Below, piece by piece: positions 1 through 5,088 of a stretch of 5,194 bases of DNA; within the stretch, counting starts at the first letter, position 1; each line of letters opens with the position of its first letter. This stretch comes from Pseudomonadota bacterium (GTDB taxonomy: Bacteria; Pseudomonadota; Gammaproteobacteria; Steroidobacterales; Steroidobacteraceae), in contig QGVD01000119.1 of NCBI GenBank assembly GCA_003242685.1, positions 1-5,194 of the forward strand, read 5' to 3'. A program made the position numbers and the translations under genes. A model generated the notes under the pieces. The model ran no database searches. It worked only from the letters and a program-made list of their open reading frames with translations, and was not told the origin of the DNA.

Positions 1-600
1 CCATTCAGTGCGCGCGTATGCCGGGTGTAGCGGCAGGTTGTGTTCGTCGATGTATGCGAACACGTCTGCCGCGCTCCACCGTCGCATTGGCCATGCAATC
101 GCGCATCCCCAGCGTTTGCTCTCGTAAATCGGTCCGTATCTGGCGAGCACCATCTTCCTTCGCCGACTTTCCTTCGCTCGCAGGCCGACGAATTCCACCT
201 TTGCGCCGATCTCGCGGAGCGCATCGCGAACGGGGGCGGCGATGCATGTCTCGTCGATCTGACGCACTTGCATGCGCGACTTCTCCGGACCGAGAGCCAT
301 CTGCACGGCGAGCGCGTCCGCCCCTCGAGCAACTACAACCGTCAGCCCAAGGCGCTGTGCCAGCTCGCGGACGACGCTTTCGCTCTCAGGCAGCTCGAGA
401 CCGCTGTCGTTCCATATGATCGTCGGACGGCAGTACTGCGCCACGATGTGGCACATCGCGACGCTATCCTTCCCGCCAGATACGCCAACTGCGGCGGGCT
501 CGCCGTACCGTTCAAGCGCCTGCTGAACGATACGACGCGCATCGTCAATCACCGCTCTATATGAGAGCGCATTCGCCAGCCGGTGCAGCCTGTCGCGCAT
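1..600 (-). CDS. cysH: CysH-like PAPS-reductase-family protein, 3' end outside window (type IV-B CRISPR companion)
   Basis: This is the first 200 codons of an open frame that leaves the window at position 1. It is an ATP-pyrophosphatase-fold protein of the PAPS reductase (CysH) family. The P-loop SGGKDS is at residues 41-46. A WNDSGLELPES stretch follows at 63-73, corresponding to the family's D-T/S-G-x-E-x-P-E. GLRAKESRRR is at 139-148, and a W-x-A-x-DVFAYI helix with LPLHPAY ends near 195. Family members use this fold to bind a sulfonucleotide. In assimilatory CysH a C-terminal ECGLH cysteine is catalytic, and that region is not visible here. The ATG at 600 lies 44 bases inside the csf1-like gene and has AAGAG seven bases upstream. 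A GTG at 552 is an alternative start. CysH-like genes are a recorded companion of type IV-B csf loci, and their role there is unsettled. Phage-borne PAPS-reductase-like proteins without csf genes also exist, so the link rests on the operon context. Confidence 0.9.
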   Translation of the reverse strand, partial: MRDRLHRLANALSYRAVIDDARRIVQQALERYGEPAAVGVSGGKDSVAMCHIVAQYCRPTIIWNDSGLELPESESVVRELAQRLGLTVVVARGADALAVQMALGPEKSRMQVRQIDETCIAAPVRDALREIGAKVEFVGLRAKESRRRKMVLARYGPIYESKRWGCAIAWPMRRWSAADVFAYIDEHNLPLHPAYARTEW

Positions 601-1276
601 GCTTCAGCTCTTCCTCTCCGGGCAGCAGATACGTCAGGAATCGGTAGAGCGGAGACTGGAACCGCGTCCGAGCCCACGGCTCAAACTGCATCCACAGAGT
701 GCTATGCTTCGCCAGCAGCTGGACGCTGATCTCAAGCGTCTCGATCACGGGACGTGGTATGCCTGCCTCACGTGCGCCGCACAGACGCTCCCACCAGTCG
801 CGCACCATCGCGCGATCTGAGCAGTCCACGAGCTCGGTCTCGAACAGCCAGCGCTGCGCACCGCCGACGTTGACCGGCGCACGCAGGCAGCCGTGCTTCT
901 TGTAGCTCGTGGTCACATAGGCAGACCACGGCTCAGAGAGCGTTACACCATCGACGACCAGCACGCGCACGTCTTGCCGCGTGAGCATCTGCAATCCGCC
1001 ACGCGAGACGATCCATGACGACTGCATCAGCGGGAATGCATCGCGCTTCTTCCCCTCGCGTTCCTCAGAGTGCGTCAGCACCCGCCACGCACGCAGACTC
1101 ACGCGATCCGAGTCAGGCGCACGCAGCAGGTCGAGGTTGGTAAAGCTCGGCTTGATCGCGTGCGTCCGTGCAATCGTCGGCTCACGAGTGCCGAGGACGC
1201 AGCACACGCCATCGGCGGGTTCCTCGGGCGGTTCCCGAGGCGGCAGCACCTCATACAGCAATTCGATCGCGCTCAT
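557..1276 (-). CDS. csf1: Csf1-like protein (type IV CRISPR Cas8-like subunit)
   Basis: This 239-residue protein is predicted to be the Csf1 (Cas8-like large subunit) component of a type IV ribonucleoprotein, where Csf1 is thought to sit at the 5' end of the crRNA. The visible resemblance is a front Cys segment (CCVLG, residues 25-29), then FTNLDLLRAPDSDRVS (45-60), then a central PWSAYVTTSYKKHG-LRAPVN block (116-136) that matches the conserved K/H-rich core remembered for Csf1, and a helical C-terminus. The usual CxxC zinc-finger pattern is not clear: only C25 and C26 are adjacent, with C130, C152 and C166 scattered. The metal site may therefore be lost or altered. The ATG overlaps the csf2 stop as ATGA (1273-1276), which points to translational coupling, and the 3' end overlaps cysH. 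I first considered Csf3 (Cas5-like) but saw no glycine-rich RAMP loop. The assignment is by eye and moderately sure; the coding call is sure. Confidence 0.62.
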   Translation of the reverse strand: MSAIELLYEVLPPREPPEEPADGVCCVLGTREPTIARTHAIKPSFTNLDLLRAPDSDRVSLRAWRVLTHSEEREGKKRDAFPLMQSSWIVSRGGLQMLTRQDVRVLVVDGVTLSEPWSAYVTTSYKKHGCLRAPVNVGGAQRWLFETELVDCSDRAMVRDWWERLCGAREAGIPRPVIETLEISVQLLAKHSTLWMQFEPWARTRFQSPLYRFLTYLLPGEEELKHARQAAPAGECALI

Positions 1277-2487
1277 GCCGCCAGGTCCGCCAGCGCACCG
1301 ATGGATTCCAGATACCGCAGAATGTCCGACTTGCGCTCAGCCAAGAACGCATCGTACGGGGCGGGGTCCGGCAGTCCATCCGCCTCTATCCTCACACGGC
1401 CAAGCCCTCTGCGATTCTCCGCGCCGAGCATCCCGCGCTCGATCAGCAGTGTCAGTCCACGCCCGAGAGCCGCGAGCTCGATTTCGCGGATGGCGTCATC
1501 GTGATCGATACCGCCCTCCAGGACAGTCCCAGCGCGCAGTACCTCGGTATTCGCGATCATGCCGTGATGGACCAGATGATCCTCATGATCCTCACGGCGG
1601 GTGAGATACTCCCATGTCATGAGCTCCGCAACTGGACGCTCCCCGGTCCCCCACTCGCGGCAGATCGGCCGCAGATCGGCGAACTGGCAGCGCCCGGGCA
1701 GGACGCGATTGCCCAGCGCGCAACCGAGCAGAGACAGTGCGGGGAGCATTTCGCGGAACTCGCGGATACCCATGGCGCGAATCGCGCCGTGATCGCCGAG
1801 CTGCTTCTTCAGCGCCTTCGCCGCTTCCGAGTTCTCCTCGAGCGCCCCGCCGGAGTAGAGCGCGTAGAAGAACCACAGCGCGACGGCCGGCTGATTGCGC
1901 GAGACGGGCAGACCGAGCGAGGCGAGCAGGTGATCGGCGAGCAGGTCGCGTACCTGCCCACGCAGCGCGTTGCCCGAGTAATACGGCAGCGAGAGCACGC
2001 CGGAGTCGGTCAGCACCTGCATGCGACGGAACAGCGTCGCGTTGCCCGCCTTGCTATCGGCGCCGTGCGCAAGCGGCGCCTCGCAGGTCACGCGCAGAGT
2101 GATGGGGAATGTCCCGCGCGGCAGCGCTGCGCCGGATGAGGCTGCCTCAGGCAGCGTGACGTTCGCCAGTGCTTCCTCGACGACCGCTTGGTCGCGCGTA
2201 CCCGCGAGCAATGTCACGAGCTTCGCCTGCTCACGCCACCAGCGCAGGATACGTGGCCCGTCTGGGCCGTTCGCGACTGCCAGCATGCGTGCTGCGAGCG
2301 GCGGGTGAATCGCGTCAGCGCTCGCATTCACCGCACGCAGCAGATGCTCCATTGCGGCCGCGAGCGTCGGTTCGGATGCGGCCTTGACCAAGCGGTCGGC
2401 GAACGTGTCGAGCCGCCCGCGCGCACCGCCCATGTCGGACGCCGCCAGCGCGGCACTGAGAAACTCAATCGTCGTGCGTGTGCTCAT
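1273..2487 (-). CDS. csf2: Csf2-like Cas7 backbone protein of a type IV CRISPR system, with N-terminal helical extension
   Basis: This 404-residue RAMP protein of the Cas7 type would polymerise along a crRNA to form the backbone of a type IV effector. The Cas7 part runs from about residue 126. It contains CEAPLAHG (135-142), a GN-x-x-LFRR segment (148-155), YYSGNALRGQVRD (169-181), LYSGGAL (210-216), LSLLGCALGN (251-260), MIANTEVLRAG (310-320), and a glycine-rich loop NRRGLGRV (358-365). This spacing and wording fit Csf2. Residues 1 to about 122 precede the RRM fold and appear to be almost entirely alpha-helical and alanine/leucine rich. Csf2 proteins usually begin near the RAMP fold, so this is an added domain. 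The ATG at 2487 was chosen because AAGGAG lies five bases upstream. An in-frame ATG at 2613 has no such site and would add an Arg/Pro-rich, non-coding-like stretch. It is the first gene of the csf operon seen here, followed by the csf1-like gene through ATGA. Confidence 0.9.
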   Translation of the reverse strand: MSTRTTIEFLSAALAASDMGGARGRLDTFADRLVKAASEPTLAAAMEHLLRAVNASADAIHPPLAARMLAVANGPDGPRILRWWREQAKLVTLLAGTRDQAVVEEALANVTLPEAASSGAALPRGTFPITLRVTCEAPLAHGADSKAGNATLFRRMQVLTDSGVLSLPYYSGNALRGQVRDLLADHLLASLGLPVSRNQPAVALWFFYALYSGGALEENSEAAKALKKQLGDHGAIRAMGIREFREMLPALSLLGCALGNRVLPGRCQFADLRPICREWGTGERPVAELMTWEYLTRREDHEDHLVHHGMIANTEVLRAGTVLEGGIDHDDAIREIELAALGRGLTLLIERGMLGAENRRGLGRVRIEADGLPDPAPYDAFLAERKSDILRYLESIGALADLAA

Positions 2488-2498
2488 ACATTCTCCTT
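2488..2498 (-). promoter_or_regulatory. Shine-Dalgarno site of the csf2-like gene
   Basis: AAGGAG occupies 2493-2498 on the minus strand, followed by a five-base spacer and ATG at 2487. This is the strongest ribosome binding site in the window and fixes the csf2 start. It suggests that csf2 can be translated independently of any gene upstream. Confidence 0.8.
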
Positions 2499-2519
2499 CA
2501 GCAACCTCGTGGGGTGAAC

Positions 2520-2630
2520 ATGTCGGCGTGGGATGACCTGCTCGGCGTCGTGATCGGCGATCAGTGCTACGTGTTCGCCGAGGAGCTGGAATGGCGGCGC
2601 GGGAGGCGTCCAATATACAGCTCTACGTGA
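2520..2630 (+). CDS. Small plus-strand ORF, possibly the 5' end of an interrupted gene
   Basis: A 36-codon frame begins at ATG 2520, divergent from csf2 with 32 bases between the two starts. A GGGG run and TGA-like context lie five bases upstream of the ATG (GGGGTGAAC-ATG), close to an extended Shine-Dalgarno. The first 30 codons have about 90 percent G/C at third positions and about 70 percent at first positions, the pattern of a real gene in this GC-rich DNA. The minus frame opposite it has the reverse pattern. The peptide starts MSAWDDLLGVVIGDQ and includes a Trp/Arg-rich stretch near residues 25-30. The coding-like signal fades at about 2610 and the frame stops at 2628, just where the AT-richer att-like region begins. 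It could be a real small gene, a gene truncated by integration, or chance. I do not recognise the family. Confidence 0.35.
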   Translation: MSAWDDLLGVVIGDQCYVFAEELEWRRGRRPIYSST

Positions 2631-2636
2631 TTGATT
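2624..2636 (-). promoter_or_regulatory. IHF-like binding site
   Basis: Read on the minus strand, AATCAATCACGTA matches the IHF consensus WATCAANNNNTTR at all but one fixed position (GTA in place of TTR). IHF bends DNA in lambda-type attachment sites, so the location in the candidate att region is meaningful. A single site with one mismatch can occur by chance. Confidence 0.35.
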
Positions 2637-2646
2637 CTGTTGGCGC

Positions 2647-2680
2647 GCGTCTATACGTTTCGCAACGTTTCGACAGACGC
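2647..2680. repeat. Paired ACGTTTCG direct repeats framed by an inverted repeat
   Basis: ACGTTTCG occurs at 2655-2662 and again at 2665-2672, ten bases apart, which places both copies on the same face of the helix. The pair is bracketed by GCGTCT (2647-2652) and its complement AGACGC (2675-2680). The layout suits a protein-binding site such as an integrase core region or a repressor operator. Which of these it is cannot be told from one copy. Confidence 0.45.
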
Positions 2681-2710
2681 CAGAAAGGACGCAAGCCATT
2701 GAGCGGACAG

Positions 2711-2728
2711 GAGAAATTCCGGATTCTC
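2711..2728. repeat. Imperfect palindrome GAGAA/TTCTC around TCCGGA
   Basis: An 18-base near-palindrome has GAGAA and TTCTC arms and the self-complementary centre TCCGGA, with two unpaired bases on the left side. It is a possible operator or integrase/excisionase contact point in the att-like region. The GAGAA...TTCTC pair recurs at 2769-2787. Confidence 0.35.
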
Positions 2729-2764
2729 GCCGTATGCCTCGGGAGCAGATGTTCCATGTGAAAT

Positions 2765-2781
2765 CCCCGAGAAAAACGGGG
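2765..2781 (-). terminator. Short hairpin downstream of int, possible weak terminator
   Basis: CCCCG at 2765-2769 pairs with CGGGG at 2777-2781 around a seven-base A-rich loop. On the minus strand the hairpin follows the int stop by about 40 bases and is followed by ATTTC, only a short T run. It could end int transcription before csf2, but at five base pairs it is weak. An alternative fold pairs GAGAA (2769-2773) with TTCTC (2783-2787). Confidence 0.4.
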
Positions 2782-2795
2782 GTTCTCCAAAATCT

Positions 2796-2815
2796 CTCCA
2801 CTATTCGCTCACTAT
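2796..2815 (+). repeat. Two CACTAT direct repeats resembling lambda arm-type integrase sites
   Basis: CTCCACTAT (2796-2804) and GCTCACTAT (2807-2815) are direct repeats spaced 11 bases, one helical turn, lying 7 bases past the int stop. Lambda Int arm-type sites have the consensus (C/A)AGTCACTAT, and P'2 and P'3 are adjacent direct repeats in the arm next to int. The encoded integrase has a lambda-like arm-binding N-terminus, which makes this match more credible. The sites lack the AG of the lambda consensus. Confidence 0.45.
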
Positions 2816-2821
2816 CGGCGC

Positions 2822-3916
2822 TCATACAGTACCCACCCGGACGCGAATCCACTCGCCCCGGCCGTCCATGTAGATCATCGTCGTCTGAGCGCTCTTGTGC
2901 CCCAGAAGCTCCTGCACGTTGACGTTGCCCTGGGCCTTGTAGAGGCGCGCTGAGAGGCTCCTGATCTCGTGGAAGGTAGGCGGAGCCTTCCCGCCGAAAT
3001 CCGCTCCTACGGCCTCCAATTCCGCCGAGAAGCGGCGACTGATTGTGTCTTTCCAGATCCGCCGGCCGACCGGAGAATTCCCGCGCGCCGTCGTCTGGTG
3101 GATGAGATACGGGCTCACGACGCCGGTGCGGCGACACTGGCGGATCACGTCCTCGAGGCTCATGCCGAACACATCGAGCCGGAGCTCCAGCGGGATCGCG
3201 ATCCGGGCGCCGGTCTTGCCTTGCTCAACCCACCACGCGCCATCGTGCACGTCGGCGAACTCGGCGAGCGCGATATCTTCCCGGCGCTGAGCGGACACGA
3301 GCGCGAGTGCCATCGCGTTACGGAGCCACGCTGTCTGCGTGCGCTCATAGACGGCCATGAAGACGGGGAACTCGAGCCGCGCGCGGCGGACCTCGACGGC
3401 CGGGCCGCGTACCGTCCGCACCGGGTTGTCGTCCAGCCATCCCTGTACGACGGCCTCGCGGAAGGATTCATGCAGGAAGGAGCGGAGTGCCTGCGCCATA
3501 CGCGGGTGATCTTTCGCGAGCGCCCCGAGCGCTTCAGAGACCATCAGGGCGGTGATTGCGCGAAGCTTGGTGTCGGCGCCCAGGATCTCCTGCGCACGCT
3601 TGGCGAGGCTCCTGTAGTGCCTGCGGGTGTTCTCGGCGAGTTTCCGCTCGGCAAGGATGTCCGCATACCGCTCGAGCCACACACCGAGTGTGCGCTTCGT
3701 CCCGCCGCTGACGAGCCGGTCAACCAGGCGCTCCTTCTTCAGGAGTCCGGCGATGTGCAGGTTGGCCTCTATAGCCTGCGCGAAGGCGGAGGCGCGATCC
3801 CGTCCGAGGCCGAACTCCTCGCGCGTGATTGGATTGCGCCACGAGTAGTATCCGCGGCGCTCGTAGAGATTGGCTGGCCAGCCGCGCCGGCTGCTGTTAC
3901 GTCGCCGTGGACTCAC
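2822..3916 (-). CDS. int: Lambda-family tyrosine integrase
   Basis: This 364-residue site-specific recombinase (lambda Int is 356) joins and separates phage attachment sites through a phosphotyrosine intermediate. The N-terminus resembles the lambda arm-binding domain: a basic start, then PANLYERRGYYSWRNP and EEFGLGRDRASAF (residues about 15-48). The core-binding domain covers about 75-165. In the catalytic domain the active-site residues are R211 (SAQRRED), K234 (VEQGKTG), H316 and R319 (TFHEIRSLSARLY), H340 (LLGHKS) and the nucleophile Y349 (MIYMDGRGEW), so the enzyme should be active. I chose GTG at 3916 because GGAGG lies six bases upstream and the protein then aligns with the lambda Int start. 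The longer frame from ATG 3967 would run through xis. The gene overlaps the end of xis by 20 bases, and its 3' end points at the candidate attachment region. Confidence 0.97.
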   Translation of the reverse strand: MSPRRRNSSRRGWPANLYERRGYYSWRNPITREEFGLGRDRASAFAQAIEANLHIAGLLKKERLVDRLVSGGTKRTLGVWLERYADILAERKLAENTRRHYRSLAKRAQEILGADTKLRAITALMVSEALGALAKDHPRMAQALRSFLHESFREAVVQGWLDDNPVRTVRGPAVEVRRARLEFPVFMAVYERTQTAWLRNAMALALVSAQRREDIALAEFADVHDGAWWVEQGKTGARIAIPLELRLDVFGMSLEDVIRQCRRTGVVSPYLIHQTTARGNSPVGRRIWKDTISRRFSAELEAVGADFGGKAPPTFHEIRSLSARLYKAQGNVNVQELLGHKSAQTTMIYMDGRGEWIRVRVGTV

Positions 3917-4127
3917 GCAGGGCCTCCATGAAGGCGGGGCCGTTGTAGTCGCCGACGTACCGCGCATCCTCCCGCACGTAGTACGAGCGGCCGTGCTTCT
4001 CGGGGTGCGGGTAGATCTTACCCTCGCGCGCCCACTTGCGGAGCGTCCAGCGCGACGGGCCGCCCTCAGCGTAGCGGGCGCGCGCCCAAGCCTCCAGTGT
4101 GATGAGCCTTCGCTGCTGTTCGGCCAT
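3897..4127 (-). CDS. xis: Lambda Xis-like excisionase
   Basis: This 76-residue DNA-binding protein would bend the attachment site and steer Int toward excision. It lines up by eye with lambda Xis across the winged helix: LITLEAWARARY (8-19) against lambda's YLTLQEWNARQ, then a recognition helix WTLRKWAREGKIYPHP (27-42) against TVRRWVRECRIFPPP, and a wing HGRSYYVRED (45-54) against DGREYLFHES. It lacks the basic C-terminal tail of lambda Xis and ends in FMEALRESTAT. Start ATG 4127 is supported by AGAGG seven bases upstream. The int GTG is embedded in its last codons, so the two are probably translated together, as in lambdoid phages. Confidence 0.93.
   Translation of the reverse strand: MAEQQRRLITLEAWARARYAEGGPSRWTLRKWAREGKIYPHPEKHGRSYYVREDARYVGDYNGPAFMEALRESTAT
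3917..3927 (-). promoter_or_regulatory. Ribosome binding site that sets the GTG start of int
   Basis: GGAGG (3923-3927, minus strand) stands six bases before the GTG at 3916, inside the xis coding sequence. It is the reason for preferring the GTG over the upstream in-frame ATG at 3967. Confidence 0.7.
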
Positions 4128-4157
4128 CAGATAACCTCTTTGGACTTGTCAGAGCGT

Positions 4158-4403
4158 CTACGAATCACGCCGTCCGGCTACCAGGCGCGGCCTCTGGTGC
4201 ACTTCATCGGCCGGGATAAACCCGGTTCCCGCACCTCCTACGGTGCGCAGGAAGTCCACTTCCACCTTTGCGCTGTCCACGAGCACCTTGGCCACTTCCG
4301 CGACTGCTCGCGCGCGGTCCAGGTCCATCGGCGCATCCTTGTCCTTCAGCGCCTCCAGCGTCTCGAACAGGTGATTACGCAGGTCTTCCATCCGGTTCTT
4401 CAT
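4158..4403 (-). CDS. Small conserved phage protein of unknown function
   Basis: This 81-residue protein begins MKNRMEDLRNHLFETLEAL and continues with DLDRARAVAEVAKVLVDSAKVEVDF (28-51). These blocks recur in small proteins of many proteobacterial phages and prophages. Its function is not established to my knowledge. It appears to be two long amphipathic helices with a loose tail (GGAGTGF, 57-62), suggesting a small oligomeric or adaptor protein. There is no signal peptide or membrane segment. The start overlaps the end of the HNH-like gene by 29 bases, and xis follows 30 bases after its stop, so it belongs to the same early transcript. A second ATG at 4391 (Met5) is an alternative start. Confidence 0.85.
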   Translation of the reverse strand: MKNRMEDLRNHLFETLEALKDKDAPMDLDRARAVAEVAKVLVDSAKVEVDFLRTVGGAGTGFIPADEVHQRPRLVAGRRDS

Positions 4404-5082
4404 GCTGCTGTCTCACTCGCTTGTTGATCTGGCGCATCAGCGCGCCGCGCAACTGGATCACTAGCCCGATCTCTTTCGGGTAGCGGTTGTGGTAGCTGTT
4501 CCGCCGCATGAGTTCTTCGCGCGAGACGAGTTCGACCGCATCGAGCGTGATCTCCTCGAGCTTCGTAGTACGCCGCCCGGGCTTGAAGACGACGACGTGA
4601 CCAGGAGGCACGGGGCCATGCACTGCTTCCCACACGAGCCGATGAACGGCCTTCCACCGCTGCCCGCCGCGTCCCTCGTGCGTGATCTTCTGCTCGAGAT
4701 AGCCGTCCGCATTGATACGGTACGCTCCGAGCGGCTTGTAGAGCTTCGCGGCGCGACCATTCAGGGAGCCTTTCTTGAATCGCGTCTCCGCGCTGCGTCC
4801 GCCGGCGGTCCAGTGCGTGCCCTTGTTCCACGGCTGATGGCCGCGACGAAACCTTCCACTCAGCCCGCGCGTGTCGCCCGGGCGCAGTCGCCCCGACGCC
4901 GGACTCGCCAGAAATTCCGGGCTCTTGCGCAGCCCCAGCAGGCGGGCATAGTTGTAGACGGACGCAACGGAGTGGCCGACCAAGCGCGCAACATCGGCCG
5001 CCGTGCGGCGCGGATATTCGCGGCGCATGACCTCCAGTTCACGCTGCGTCCATGTGCGGCGATGTCTCCGGTTCTTCGTCAT
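4375..5082 (-). CDS. Phage HNH-endonuclease-like protein with N-terminal helix-turn-helix
   Basis: This 235-residue protein has three visible parts. Residues 9-55 (TWTQRELEVMRREYP... DVARLVGHSVASVYNYARLLGL) form a Myb/HTH-like DNA-binding region. Residues 76-106 carry two F-x-x-G motifs (GRFRRGHQPWNKG and TRFKKGS) of the kind found in homing-nuclease DNA-binding modules. From about 115 there is an HNH-like domain: VHRLVWEAVHGPVPPGHVV (146-164) and SREELMRRNSYHN (187-199), followed by a basic helix (RGALMRQINKR). The first His (H147) is kept. The usual second-His/D-G-N loop reads VVFKPGRRT, and DNLEL has become DAVEL, so metal binding and cleavage are uncertain. Such proteins occur as free-standing homing nucleases or accessory early genes in phages. 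Its ribosome binding site is weak, and the upstream gene ends six bases before its start. Confidence 0.85.
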   Translation of the reverse strand: MTKNRRHRRTWTQRELEVMRREYPRRTAADVARLVGHSVASVYNYARLLGLRKSPEFLASPASGRLRPGDTRGLSGRFRRGHQPWNKGTHWTAGGRSAETRFKKGSLNGRAAKLYKPLGAYRINADGYLEQKITHEGRGGQRWKAVHRLVWEAVHGPVPPGHVVVFKPGRRTTKLEEITLDAVELVSREELMRRNSYHNRYPKEIGLVIQLRGALMRQINKRVRQQHEEPDGRPA

Positions 5083-5088
5083 ACGATC

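Larger units (their letters stand above)
2488..2821. other. Intergenic region between csf2 and int: candidate attP/att junction and csf leader
   Basis: About 330 bases without a convincing long gene, AT-richer than its flanks between about 2611 and 2822. In lambda the attachment site lies just past the 3' end of int, which is this position. From int toward csf2 it holds two CACTAT repeats (2796-2815), a CCCCG/CGGGG hairpin (2765-2781), an imperfect palindrome (2711-2728), ACGTTTCG direct repeats inside a GCGTCT/AGACGC inverted repeat (2647-2680), an IHF-like site (2624-2636) and, on the minus strand, a TATATT box (2612-2617) that could be a weak -10 for the csf operon; no clear -35 was found. 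No tRNA gene was recognised as an attB. The exact crossover core cannot be placed without the other att site. Confidence 0.5.

Noticed and set aside
557..1276. Assignment of this gene as csf3 (Cas5-like)
   Set aside because: No RAMP glycine-rich loop or Cas5-like start; the central K/H-rich block and the order of conserved segments fit Csf1 better.
1168..2139. Long plus-strand open frame (about 320 codons) opposite csf2 and csf1
   Set aside because: It lies antisense to a clear Cas7 and Csf1-like coding pair, is rich in Arg/Gln/Ala, and shows no recognisable motif. It is a by-product of high GC.
2488..2613. N-terminal extension of csf2 to an ATG at 2613
   Set aside because: No ribosome site, Arg/Pro-rich non-coding-like peptide, and a strong AAGGAG directly before the ATG at 2487.
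2640..2822. A tRNA gene as the integration site
   Set aside because: No cloverleaf, T-loop GGTTCRA sequence or CCA end could be found on either strand.
2969..3931. Plus-strand open frame of 320 codons opposite int
   Set aside because: The minus strand encodes a complete integrase with its catalytic residues in register; the plus frame has no family features.
3917..3967. Integrase start at ATG 3967
   Set aside because: It would overlap xis by 71 bases and add residues lacking in lambda Int; the GTG at 3916 has GGAGG at the right distance and fits the family length.
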